Shown here one piece after another: positions 16,563 through 25,041 of a DNA stretch of 35,880 nucleotides (position 1 is the stretch's first letter; every line of letters starts with the position of its first letter). The notes below the pieces were generated by a model that saw only the letters and a program-made list of their open reading frames with translations, ran no database searches and was not told where the DNA came from. The stretch spans positions 1 to 35,880 of the forward strand of contig NZ_JACJKY010000022.1 of NCBI RefSeq assembly GCF_016901855.1, in the 5' to 3' direction. Source of the stretch: Merdimmobilis hominis. Its GTDB lineage: Bacteria > Bacillota > Clostridia > Oscillospirales > Ruminococcaceae. Both the position numbers and the translations under genes were made by a program.

Positions 16563-16908
16563 GGATGCATTCAGACCATATTTGCGTGCATTATAGTATA
16601 GATGTTCTCGCTCGACTATGTATGCGACATATATTTGCGTGATTGTTGTCTGTATTGTAAGTGCAATTTGGCTGCTTTTTCGGAAGCTTATTGAAAAAAG
16701 ATAATAAAAATGGATAGATAAAAGCGAAATGATTGATACTTAAATTTATTTTTATATAAAAACCTTTTGTTTTTTACTGCTATCTATAGTTTTTTACTAT
16801 GATTTATGAAAAAAATCAATGGACAACAGATTTTTCATATGATTAAATAAGGCTGTAATCTCTCGTGAAAGATATCGGTCAAATTAAAAAGAAACGGAGG
16901 CAAAAAAC
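16563..16908. promoter_or_regulatory. Intergenic region upstream of the GH85 gene
   Basis: This AT-rich 346-bp stretch holds no gene. A candidate + promoter is TGGACA (16820-16825), a 17-base spacer and TTAAAT (16843-16848). A TTTTTACTxCTATC / TTTTTTACTATG near-direct repeat lies around 16770-16800. GGAGG (about 16896-16900) precedes the GH85 start. The side facing the PHP gene may contain a missing first exon-like part of that protein's N-terminus; see findings. Confidence 0.4.
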
Positions 16909-19900
16909 ATGAAACAATGGAAAAAGCGCGTGCTTTCCGGTGCAATGGCTGCTGTAATGACAGCGTCGACATTTGCAGCCGGCGGCTTTACCGTGCTGGC
17001 AGGTGATACGCTGCCGATGCTCGGGGAAGAGGCGCGCAAAGCTGAACAGCCCAAGTTTTCGGGCTATCGGATTTGGGACATCAGTCAGTGGAGTCCTGAA
17101 ACAGATCCGTATGCAGAATTCTTGCGTGCGGATATCCCGCTGCAGGAGCGTATCGATGCATTCAAACCGACACAGGCAAATCCAGAGCTTGATTCGGATG
17201 CACAGATTATGCTGATGCAGGGAGACTACGGAAATGCGTTTGTGGACGGCATGATGTACAACAACACATTTTTGTATCACACGCTGAATTTCTGGCAGTA
17301 CACGGACTATTATTCACCGTGGCATGGTGCAATTACTGCCAAAGTTCCGGAGAGCATCTGGGATTGGGAGGGTGCACTGACCGACCCGGACGCATGGATG
17401 AAACGCCGGTTTGAGTTTGGTATTTTGAATATTCCGAACCCGGCATATACGAATGCAGCGCACAAAAACGGTGTAAAATCGATTGCGTGCATTTATTTTG
17501 ATCAGTCGTTCCGTGAAGGACAGACGATTGACGAGCTGTTTAGAAAAGATGAAAACGGCAAATTCATTGTTGCGGAAAAACTGATTGAAATGGCTGAGTA
17601 CTTCGGATACGACGGCTATTTCTTCAACTGCGAGGAAGCACCGGACAGCCGCGAGGATGAGCGTGCATTCTTAGCAAGACTGACAGAGGCAGGCCTTTGG
17701 ACACAGTATTATGATACAAACTCAAGCTTTAATGAAAATAAAGCAAACTGGCTTGCATATGATATCGATGGCGACGGCGAAAAAGAAAAATTGCAGGATT
17801 CCGTGTTTGTAAACTACGGATGGCCGTCTTCCATCGACAGTCAGATTGAATACATTAAAAACAACGGCTACGATCCGTTTGAGCAGGTGTTCTACGGCGT
17901 AGAGGCAAACCAGGGCAAATTCTCCGGCAGCCACGGTTCTGTTTCGGGACTGCCGAATCTGTACGCAGAGGGTACAAAAAATCCGCGTGCAAGCATTGCA
18001 CTGTTTACGCCGAGCGACTACTATCATCGCGGTGTCGATGAGGTAGAAGGCGGCAATCCTGTTTCGACAGCAGATCCGGATTATATGTGGATGGTCGCAG
18101 AACGCGAGAGAATGTACTTCTCCGGTGTGACTTCCGATCCGACCGATACCGGCAAAAAAGAAGGTTACAGCCGTCCGGATGTTGGCGTCAGCAATGCAAG
18201 CGGCTGGGTTGGTGTTGCAGATTTTACAAGTGAACGTTCTGTCGTTGACGGCAGTGTGTTCTACACGAATTTCAACACCGGCAAAGGCCGTTCGTATTGG
18301 ACAGACGGCAAACTGACAAACGGCGATGACTGGACAAACATCTCCGTGCAGGACATTCTTCCGACATGGCAGTGGTGGATCACCGTTCCGGAAGCTTCGG
18401 AAGGAGAAGAGCCGTACGCAAAACTGAAAGCTGATTTTGACTACGGTGAAAAATATTATACCGGCGCAACCGAGTTTACACATATCGGTGCGTACAACGG
18501 CGGCAGTTCGCTTGTTGTTGCAGGCGAGTTGGAAGCAGAAAATCTGCTCCGTCTTTATAAAACAGAGCTTTCGGTGAATGCATCGTCAAAAGTAGAGATT
18601 ACATATCAGAAACCGTCTGCTTCTGACGGCTCTGAGATGAAACTGGCGCTCATCTTCAAAGATGATCCACAAAATGTTGTGTATCTTCCGATTGCAGGAA
18701 CAGGCACAAAGACAACTGAGTGGAAAACGGCTTCCGTTTCGCTTGGTGCATATGCAGACAGAGAGATTGCAACAATCGGTTTGGCATTTGCACCGAAACA
18801 AGGTACAGTTTCCGATTATCAGATGAATATCGGTGCTATCCGCTTGACAGACGGCACAAATCATACACCGGCTGTTCCGGAAGCATTCAAAGTGGATCGT
18901 GCATTCTCGACCGATGAAATGATTGCAACATGGAAACTCGGCGATTTCAACACCGTTGATAAATACGAAATCTATGCAACACTTTCAAACGGCAAAAAAC
19001 TGATGGTCGGCACAAACTTTGCAGATCTGCACTACATTAAAACACTTGAAGGCGAAACAGAGAATGTAACGCTTTCACTCGTGGCAATCGGCAAAGACGG
19101 TTCCCGCAGTGAGGCTGCAACAACATCCTACAACTATGCGGAAAAAGTCGGCAACCTTAAAGCAGACACAGAAGTTTCCCGCAATAACTTCAATGTGTTT
19201 ACCAAACGCGCGGGCGTGATTGATCTGACCTGGACCGAACCGAAAGCGGCATATGAGTCGATTGAATTCACAGTTACAATGGATGATTCGACGGACGATA
19301 CCACAGTGGTTCGCACGGTATCGAAAGGAACAACATCTGTTTCGATCCCACTCATGAAATCAAACGGTGAAAAATATCAGGTTGAAGCAAGAACGGTGTT
19401 TGCAGACGGAACAAAGAGCGAACCGATTATGCTCACCGGATATATGAAAGACGTTTGGAGCCAGCCGTTTGATCCGGAAGACAAAGTATTTGTTTCGGGT
19501 ACAAGCATTGAATTCTGGCAGCCGGCATCCGAAGACTGGTACAAGATGTATGTCTCGTTTAACGGGGAAACACTGCAGTTTACGGCACGGTTTAATCCGG
19601 AGCGCAATTATATCACCCGCGGCGGCAACAAGATGTATTCAACTTTGCCTGCTGCAAACGGAACATTGAAGATTGTTCTTGAGGACTATACAGGCAACAT
19701 GTCCGAACCGGTTTACTATACGGTATGTGAAGATCCGACTGCAGAGATTACATCAGAGATGTTCCCGGATCCGGTACTGTTTGAAGCAGTGAGGGAACAA
19801 ATCGGCACGACAATGGAAGAACTGCTTGCATTTAACGGAACACTTGATGTATCTGGTAAAGCAGTGGAAGATCTGACCGGCCTTTCGCTCATCGGCAATT

Positions 19901-21342
19901 TGACTGCACTTGACTTGTCGGGTACAAATATCAAAGAGATCAGCAAAGGACAGCTTCCGAAAGCACTCACCAGCCTTGATTTGTCGGATTGCAAAGCGCT
20001 CACACGCATTGATGTGAACACTTTTGCCGGATTGGATGCGCTTAAATCAATCGATATCACCGGCTGTACCGCATTGCAGGTGCTCGGACTGAATAACTCG
20101 GCACTTGAAATGGTGGAATATGGCGATGCAAATTCGTTTAAGGAACTCATTTCCGTTACACTTGAAAATTCGCGCTTTGATCTGACAGAAGGAACCCAGA
20201 TGGGCGAATTTGTAAAAGCCGCAACCGAGATTACGAAAGACAAAGAAGACATCGTGCTTCGTGCAACGGAACTTTCGAATCTTGGACCGAAAGCGTCGAT
20301 TGATCAGGAAAATACAACACTGGGTGATTGTAAATTATTGTTTGACGGCGATACAAGCAACTGGACTGGACTGGATGTCAGCGGCACTATCCCAGGTGAA
20401 GCAGTATTCGTGTTTGATTCTCCGCAGACAATCGAAAAATGGACATTGCTCAACAGCAGTTACGGCGGTGCAAAAACGTTTGAACTGCAGTATTCTTTAG
20501 ACGGCACTGAGTGGAAAACTCTCGGTACACCGGTTACCGGAAACGAACAAAAAGAGGTAACGCAGACTGTAACGGATCCGGTTGCAGCAAAATATTACAA
20601 ACTGAAAATTGATGAAACATACAGTTGGTATCCGATTTTGTGTGAACTGTATCTCTACGGCTATGAAACAACGCTATATGAAGCGGGTGTAAAAATATCC
20701 GGTCAGCGTCCGGCAGTATATGTTTCTTATCCGGAAGAGGTGTACAAAGAACTTGGTGAGGGAACACTCGATCCGCAGTCACTGATTGAATATAAAACTG
20801 TATCGGGTACACCGTTTGCTTCGCTCAAAGGTGCAGCATTTGTCGCAGAAGATTATGACATTGATGCACAAATGAAAGGCGGCGCAGATTTGATTCTTGT
20901 CAATGAGGATCCAAACGGCGTTATTGCACTGAATCGTGCAGGCGTATATACCGTGAAGTTTGTAAACTTCGGACAGAATCCGAACGGTGACGTTCATACC
21001 ACTGTTGTATCGGTTGGAGATGTTGTAAAACCTGTGGATAAGGATGCGTTGATTTCCTTGATTCAAACAGTAGAGAACATGGATCTCACACCGTATACGC
21101 AGACGAGTGTAGATGCACTGAGTGAGACACTCGAAGCAGCAAAAGCAGTTGCCGCAAATGAACAGGCAACACAGGAAGAAGTTGACAAAGCATATGCAGC
21201 GCTTGAAAACGCAGTTAATGCGTTGGAGAAGAAGGGCGAAGAAGTCCCGGATACAGGAGATCACATTCCGTATACATTACCGGTCATTCTGATTCTCGCA
21301 GCTTTTTCAGCTTTTGTAATGAGAAAACGTTTGATGAGATAA
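16909..21342 (+). CDS. GH85 endo-beta-N-acetylglucosaminidase, secreted and wall-anchored
   Basis: The 1477-residue protein cuts the GlcNAc-beta-1,4-GlcNAc bond in the N-glycan core. It has a signal peptide (KKRVLSGAMAAVMTAS, to about 31), a GH85 domain from about 45 to 480 with DGYFFNCEE (Asn240 and Glu242 in the catalytic N-x-E position), then a beta-sandwich and two Fn3-like domains (about 500-850). A leucine-rich stretch (about 985-1075: LTALDLSGTNIKEIS, LTSLDLSDCKALTRID) follows, then an F5/8-type CBM32 (about 1115-1255), a FIVAR helical module (about 1378-1441) and the sorting signal VPDTG (1446-1450) with hydrophobic helix and RKR tail. The wall anchor implies a sortase elsewhere. ATG 16909 has GGAGG before it. 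Monocistronic: a terminator follows. The NCE triplet differs from the usual NQE but keeps Asn and Glu. Confidence 0.93.
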   Translation: MKQWKKRVLSGAMAAVMTASTFAAGGFTVLAGDTLPMLGEEARKAEQPKFSGYRIWDISQWSPETDPYAEFLRADIPLQERIDAFKPTQANPELDSDAQIMLMQGDYGNAFVDGMMYNNTFLYHTLNFWQYTDYYSPWHGAITAKVPESIWDWEGALTDPDAWMKRRFEFGILNIPNPAYTNAAHKNGVKSIACIYFDQSFREGQTIDELFRKDENGKFIVAEKLIEMAEYFGYDGYFFNCEEAPDSREDERAFLARLTEAGLWTQYYDTNSSFNENKANWLAYDIDGDGEKEKLQDSVFVNYGWPSSIDSQIEYIKNNGYDPFEQVFYGVEANQGKFSGSHGSVSGLPNLYAEGTKNPRASIALFTPSDYYHRGVDEVEGGNPVSTADPDYMWMVAERERMYFSGVTSDPTDTGKKEGYSRPDVGVSNASGWVGVADFTSERSVVDGSVFYTNFNTGKGRSYWTDGKLTNGDDWTNISVQDILPTWQWWITVPEASEGEEPYAKLKADFDYGEKYYTGATEFTHIGAYNGGSSLVVAGELEAENLLRLYKTELSVNASSKVEITYQKPSASDGSEMKLALIFKDDPQNVVYLPIAGTGTKTTEWKTASVSLGAYADREIATIGLAFAPKQGTVSDYQMNIGAIRLTDGTNHTPAVPEAFKVDRAFSTDEMIATWKLGDFNTVDKYEIYATLSNGKKLMVGTNFADLHYIKTLEGETENVTLSLVAIGKDGSRSEAATTSYNYAEKVGNLKADTEVSRNNFNVFTKRAGVIDLTWTEPKAAYESIEFTVTMDDSTDDTTVVRTVSKGTTSVSIPLMKSNGEKYQVEARTVFADGTKSEPIMLTGYMKDVWSQPFDPEDKVFVSGTSIEFWQPASEDWYKMYVSFNGETLQFTARFNPERNYITRGGNKMYSTLPAANGTLKIVLEDYTGNMSEPVYYTVCEDPTAEITSEMFPDPVLFEAVREQIGTTMEELLAFNGTLDVSGKAVEDLTGLSLIGNLTALDLSGTNIKEISKGQLPKALTSLDLSDCKALTRIDVNTFAGLDALKSIDITGCTALQVLGLNNSALEMVEYGDANSFKELISVTLENSRFDLTEGTQMGEFVKAATEITKDKEDIVLRATELSNLGPKASIDQENTTLGDCKLLFDGDTSNWTGLDVSGTIPGEAVFVFDSPQTIEKWTLLNSSYGGAKTFELQYSLDGTEWKTLGTPVTGNEQKEVTQTVTDPVAAKYYKLKIDETYSWYPILCELYLYGYETTLYEAGVKISGQRPAVYVSYPEEVYKELGEGTLDPQSLIEYKTVSGTPFASLKGAAFVAEDYDIDAQMKGGADLILVNEDPNGVIALNRAGVYTVKFVNFGQNPNGDVHTTVVSVGDVVKPVDKDALISLIQTVENMDLTPYTQTSVDALSETLEAAKAVAANEQATQEEVDKAYAALENAVNALEKKGEEVPDTGDHIPYTLPVILILAAFSAFVMRKRLMR

Positions 21343-21372
21343 TCGTTGTTTTCATTCTCCTTATATTCTAAA

Positions 21373-21411
21373 AAGGAAGAGACCGACAGTTTTATTGTCG
21401 GTCTCTTCCTT
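21373..21411 (+). terminator. Bidirectional intrinsic terminator between GH85 and AraC genes
   Basis: A 16-bp perfect stem AAGGAAGAGACCGACA / TGTCGGTCTCTTCCTT (21373-21388 with 21396-21411) lies between the convergent GH85 stop and AraC stop and can serve both. Confidence 0.9.
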
Positions 21412-21434
21412 TGCTGTGTATTATAGATATAAAA

Positions 21435-22298
21435 TTACAGACGCATGATCGGCGAACGAACCGTTCGAAACCGGTTTTGACTGCGATATGCTCTCGGAGA
21501 AGTTCCTGTGATCCGGTGAAAGGTTTCACGGAATGTTTTGGTATCAAAATATCCGCAGCATTCTGCAATTTGCGGTATGGTTTTTTCTGTTTCCAAAAGC
21601 AGTCTGCATGCCTGTTCGATTCGTTTGCGGCGCAGATATGCTGAAAACGTTTCGCCCATTTGCCGTTGAAACAGCCGGCTTAACACTTCAGGACGCATTT
21701 GAAATCTCTGTGCATACTCGTTAAGACAATGCGCTGCGGCAGCGTTTTGGTTGATTTGTTCTACAATCCATCCTACCTCAACGCCGGGACGGCATGGCGT
21801 TTGAATATCCATTTGTCGTATGAGCTGAATCATCAGATCCATCAGCAAAATTCGCAGCATGGGCACATATCCGATTGCTTGCTGATGCATTTCGTGTGAC
21901 AGCCTTTCTAAAAGGGATAGAATTTGTCCCGAATCATCATGAAGCAGCTTGTTGCCGAAATGGGCGCCGGCATATCCAACACCGGGGACACAGCTGTCCA
22001 GCAGAAGAGGAAAACTTCGGCAATGTCCGAGCGACGGATCAATCATAGCGGGCTGAAATAAACAGTTGATGACGGTGAGATCATCGCTTCCATCATCATA
22101 GCTGTGTGCTTCGCCGAAATCAACCAACATAAAATCACCGGCAGTCAGACGTTTCTGACATTGGTTCAGAGTGTGCAGTGCCCAACCGCTTTTGATATAT
22201 GCCAATTCCAAAAAATCATGTGAATGTGTGCTGCATGGGACTTCCACCCGCAGTGTATCAATCGAAAAGCCGCCACGCATCTGAAGCGCCTGTTCCAC
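21435..22298 (-). CDS. AraC-family transcriptional regulator (intact)
   Basis: The protein has an N-terminal cupin-like effector domain (PCSTHSHDFLELAYIKSGW... with LTAGDFMLVDFGEAHS) and a C-terminal AraC DNA-binding domain: RFQMRPEVLSRLFQRQMGETF, then KTIPQIAECCGYFDTKTFRETF and the end GTSPRAYRSQ. The length is about 287 aa from GTG 22298. The longer ATG start at 22322 lacks a ribosome binding site, whereas GGGGGTG lies about 6 bases before GTG 22298. It is divergent from the UROD-family gene at 22394, which it most likely regulates, in the same arrangement as the broken pair at 216-2313. A perfect AAAACCG-N9-CGGTTTT palindrome lies just upstream and could be its operator. Ligand unknown. 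Confidence 0.88.
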   Translation of the reverse strand: MEQALQMRGGFSIDTLRVEVPCSTHSHDFLELAYIKSGWALHTLNQCQKRLTAGDFMLVDFGEAHSYDDGSDDLTVINCLFQPAMIDPSLGHCRSFPLLLDSCVPGVGYAGAHFGNKLLHDDSGQILSLLERLSHEMHQQAIGYVPMLRILLMDLMIQLIRQMDIQTPCRPGVEVGWIVEQINQNAAAAHCLNEYAQRFQMRPEVLSRLFQRQMGETFSAYLRRKRIEQACRLLLETEKTIPQIAECCGYFDTKTFRETFHRITGTSPRAYRSQNRFRTVRSPIMRL

Positions 22299-22312
22299 AA
22301 AAACACCCCCAA

Positions 22313-22360
22313 AAAACCGCATTTATGACGGTTTTATTTCATTTTTCTTTAGTATATACT
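22313..22360 (+). promoter_or_regulatory. Candidate AraC operator and promoter of the UROD-family gene
   Basis: AAAACCG (22313-22319) and CGGTTTT (22329-22335) form a perfect 7-bp palindrome with a 9-base spacer. TATACT (22355-22360) is a good -10, but the matching -35 position is TTTTAT, far from consensus, as expected if an activator bound at the palindrome recruits polymerase. The link to AraC is inferred. Confidence 0.45.
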
Positions 22361-22393
22361 GAAGGCATCGATAAAACAAGGGGGGAGTTTATT

Positions 22394-23392
22394 GTGACAA
22401 ATCGTGAGCGTGTGCGTGCCGTGCTGAACCGAGATGTACCCGATCGGCTTCCGGTCGTGGAATGGGCAGTTTGGTGGGATCTCACGGTAAAACGTTGGAA
22501 CAGCGAAGGTGTACAGCCCGAAGATGGACCGGATGCATTGCAGAATTGGTTTGGACTTGATCCGCTGCGTCAAATTTTCGTATCGCCAAGAGGAGAAAAG
22601 TGTCCGCAGCCGGCATCCCATGGCGCCGGTATTGTATGTGATGCGGCGGAATACGATCGGATCAAACCGCTGCTGTATCCGGAAGAAAACATTCAGCAAG
22701 TGGTAGAATGTGCAAAACGCTGGAGAGAAGGACATGAAAACGGCGATTATGCGCAGTGGCTGACGCTGGAAGGATTTTTCTGGTTTCCGCGGACATTGTT
22801 TGGCATTGAGGCGCATTTATATGCTTTTTATGACGAACCTGAGCTGATGATGCGTATGAATCAGGATCTTGCGGACTATCATCTTCGGTGTCTGGAACAA
22901 CTGCTTCCGGTGATACAGCCGGAGTTTATGACGTTTGCGGAGGACATGTCATATAATCACGGACCAATGATTTCAAGAGAATTGTTTGATACCTTTATGC
23001 TTCCATATTATCAGCAGGTCATTCCTGTGCTTAAAGAAGCGGGCGTACGCGTATTGATTGATACAGACGGCGATGTGGAACCGTTGATTCCCTGGTTCAA
23101 GGATGCAGGGATCGAGGGAGTTCTGCCTTTGGAGCGTCAGGCGGGTGTAGATGTGAATCGGATTCGGCGCAATCATCCGGATTGGCTGATGATCGGCGGC
23201 TATAACAAGATGGTGATGCATTTGGGAGAAGAAGCAATGCGCATGGAATTTGAACGTCTTTTGCCTGTTATGAAAAGCGGAGGATACATCCCGAGTGTCG
23301 ATCATCAAACACCGCCTGATGTTTCTGCAAAGCAATATGAAACATATGTGCGATTGCTGCAGGAATATGCAAAAAAGGCTGTGCAGTGCTGA
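22394..23392 (+). CDS. UROD-superfamily protein (methyltransferase-like), H-x-C motif lost
   Basis: The 332-residue protein starts at GTG 22394, preceded by AAGGGGGGAG; a longer frame reaches 22199 but runs into the divergent AraC gene. It shares the UROD family plan: NRERVRAVLNRDVPDRLPVVEW at the start, TFAEDMSYNHGPMISRELFD in the middle, and GGYIPSVDHQTPPDVS near the end. Where the paralog at 1238 has LHSCGD (zinc-type H-x-C), this protein has IDTDGD (D223, D225), so the classical thiol-based metal site is absent. The reaction is not known; a decarboxylase of heme synthesis is unlikely, as no heme gene is near and the paralogs differ from HemE. Single gene, terminator downstream, divergent AraC partner. 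Confidence 0.85.
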   Translation: MTNRERVRAVLNRDVPDRLPVVEWAVWWDLTVKRWNSEGVQPEDGPDALQNWFGLDPLRQIFVSPRGEKCPQPASHGAGIVCDAAEYDRIKPLLYPEENIQQVVECAKRWREGHENGDYAQWLTLEGFFWFPRTLFGIEAHLYAFYDEPELMMRMNQDLADYHLRCLEQLLPVIQPEFMTFAEDMSYNHGPMISRELFDTFMLPYYQQVIPVLKEAGVRVLIDTDGDVEPLIPWFKDAGIEGVLPLERQAGVDVNRIRRNHPDWLMIGGYNKMVMHLGEEAMRMEFERLLPVMKSGGYIPSVDHQTPPDVSAKQYETYVRLLQEYAKKAVQC

Positions 23393-23438
23393 TGAAATCC
23401 GATGTTTTTATCAATTAAAGTTTAAATATCATCATAAT

Positions 23439-23468
23439 AAAGAAGCCTCTGCTGGGGCTTCTTTGTTT
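23439..23468 (+). terminator. Intrinsic terminator after the UROD-family gene
   Basis: A 9-bp stem AAAGAAGCC / GGCTTCTTT (23439-23447 with 23456-23464) is followed by a short T-rich tail. Confidence 0.7.
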
Positions 23469-23578
23469 ATAGCAGGCAAATAATATAAAAAGCTGATTTG
23501 AATGCTTTGATGAGCGTATCTGTGCGCCGGTTTGATTTAGGCGATTGCAACGCAGAAAAGATATACAAAGGTTTTTCA

Positions 23579-23607
23579 TTGACACAGCAGTCAAAATCTG
23601 ATATAGT
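23579..23607 (+). promoter_or_regulatory. Promoter of the CNNM-family gene
   Basis: TTGACA (23579-23584, consensus), a 17-base spacer and TATAGT (23602-23607) lie 33 bases before the start at 23641. Confidence 0.8.
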
Positions 23608-23640
23608 AAACTATGTATATATTATAAGGAGTGATTCTGT

Positions 23641-24909
23641 TTGGACGAATCTGCCGCGATACAGATTGTTGCAATTATTATTTTGATTATTTGTTCTTCG
23701 TTTTTTTCGGGAACAGAAACAGCGTTTTCGAGTTTCAGCCGTGTGAGAATGAAGAATTATGCGAATGCAGGCGATAAGCGTGCATCACGGGTACTGAAAA
23801 TTTCCGACCGATTTGACAGCGCGCTGTCAGCGCTTTTGATCGGTAATAACATTGTAAATATTGCCTCCGCATCAATCGGAACGATTTTATTTACAAAATG
23901 GTTTCCGGCATATGGTGCAATGCTTTCGACTGTCGTGCTGACGATTGTTGTTTTGATTTTTGGTGAGGTTTTGCCGAAATCGCTTGCAAAACGCAGTCCG
24001 GAAGAACGTGCGCTGCGTTCATCGGGGATTTTGTGGGTATGCATGAAGGTGTTTTCGCCGTTTGTCTTTTGCCTGCAGGCGATTGTCAAGCTGTTCTCGA
24101 AGGATGAGGATAATCAGCCGAGCGTCACAGAAGAGGAACTAAAAGTTATCATCGAAGAAATCGAGGATGAAGGCGTGCTCAATGAACATGAGAGTGAATT
24201 GGTGCAGTCCGCCATCGAATTTGATGATATCACGGTAGATGAGATTTTGACGCCGCGTGTGGATGTGGCTGCTGTGTCAACAACTGAAGATCCGCAGGCT
24301 GTGCTTGACTTGTTCTTTTCAACCGGTTATTCAAGACTGCCGGTGTACGAAAAGACGATCGACAATATTTTGGGTGTTATTACACAAAAGGATTTTGTGC
24401 AGGCATATTTAAAACAGAACGGAAATGTTTCGGTTATACCGCTTATACAAAAGGTGCTGTTTGTGCCGCCGAAAAAACGAATTTCCTCATTGCTCAAAGA
24501 ACTGCAGCATGAGGTGATGCATATGGCGGTTGTCACGGATTCCTATGGTGGAACCATCGGTATTATCACGATTGAAGATATCATTGAAGAGCTTGTCGGC
24601 GATATCTGGGATGAAAGCGATCAGGTGAAAACAGAGATTGTTCTGATTGGTGAGAATACATATCGCGTAGACGGCGATACAAATGTGTTCGACCTGTTTG
24701 AATACCTTGATATGGAAGATTGTTCTTATGACGGAAGCAGTCAGTCGGTTGGCGGCTGGGCGCTTGATATGTTTGAACACATTCCGCAGGAGAACGAATC
24801 GTTCACATTTGAGTCACTGACGGTTCGTGTGGAAACCGTTACAGAACAGCGCATTACATCGCTGATTGTCCAAAAAAAGCCGGAGTGCTCAGACGAAGAA
24901 AATGAATAA
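23641..24909 (+). CDS. CNNM/CorC-HlyC family membrane protein with CBS domains
   Basis: The 422-residue protein has a DUF21/CNNM transmembrane domain (about 1-150, with FSGTETAFSSFSR and LLIGNNIVNIASAS, and the FGEVLPKSLAKR segment), a CBS pair (about 200-320: VDEILTPRVDVAAV and GTIGIITIEDIIEELVGDIWDE) and a C-terminal CorC/HlyC domain (about 335-410: YRVDGDTNVFDLFEYL). Such proteins are thought to export or control Mg2+ or other divalent cations, often gated by nucleotide binding in the CBS pair. The start is TTG 23641, with AAGGAG at the right distance; no ATG fits. Monocistronic, with its own promoter and terminator. The old hemolysin label of this family is not meaningful here. Confidence 0.92.
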   Translation: MDESAAIQIVAIIILIICSSFFSGTETAFSSFSRVRMKNYANAGDKRASRVLKISDRFDSALSALLIGNNIVNIASASIGTILFTKWFPAYGAMLSTVVLTIVVLIFGEVLPKSLAKRSPEERALRSSGILWVCMKVFSPFVFCLQAIVKLFSKDEDNQPSVTEEELKVIIEEIEDEGVLNEHESELVQSAIEFDDITVDEILTPRVDVAAVSTTEDPQAVLDLFFSTGYSRLPVYEKTIDNILGVITQKDFVQAYLKQNGNVSVIPLIQKVLFVPPKKRISSLLKELQHEVMHMAVVTDSYGGTIGIITIEDIIEELVGDIWDESDQVKTEIVLIGENTYRVDGDTNVFDLFEYLDMEDCSYDGSSQSVGGWALDMFEHIPQENESFTFESLTVRVETVTEQRITSLIVQKKPECSDEENE

Positions 24910-24912
24910 ATC

Positions 24913-24955
24913 AAATGCTCCCGCAAGGATTTTTCCTTTTGGGAGCATTTTTTTG
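24913..24955 (+). terminator. Intrinsic terminator after the CNNM-family gene
   Basis: A 10-bp stem AAATGCTCCC / GGGAGCATTT (24913-24922 with 24941-24950) with a T run follows the stop at 24909. Confidence 0.9.
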
Positions 24956-24964
24956 ATTTTTTTG

Positions 24965-24993
24965 TTGCATTTTCACAATAGAACGGTTATAAT
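24965..24993 (+). promoter_or_regulatory. Promoter of the paaK-ior-ACT operon
   Basis: TTGCAT (24965-24970), a 17-base spacer and TATAAT (24988-24993) lie about 50 bases before ATG 25042. No riboswitch-like structure is seen in the short leader. Confidence 0.7.
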
Positions 24994-25041
24994 GATATTT
25001 ATAACCGCTTTAAAGTAATAAAATATAAATGAGGTGCTTGT

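Noticed and set aside
14532-16601. A 689-codon open frame on the + strand opposite the PHP metallohydrolase gene
   Set aside because: It is a shadow of the - strand gene: Cys- and Phe-rich, no domain, no ribosome binding site, while the - strand frame shows a full metal-site motif set.
17722-21264. Several long - strand frames inside the GH85 gene (17722-18483, 19716-20252, 20779-21264)
   Set aside because: Low-complexity or Cys-rich antisense translations without start signals, opposite a clear coding gene.
22199-22393. Extended N-terminus of the second UROD-family frame
   Set aside because: It runs into the divergent AraC gene and lacks a ribosome binding site; GTG 22394 has one.
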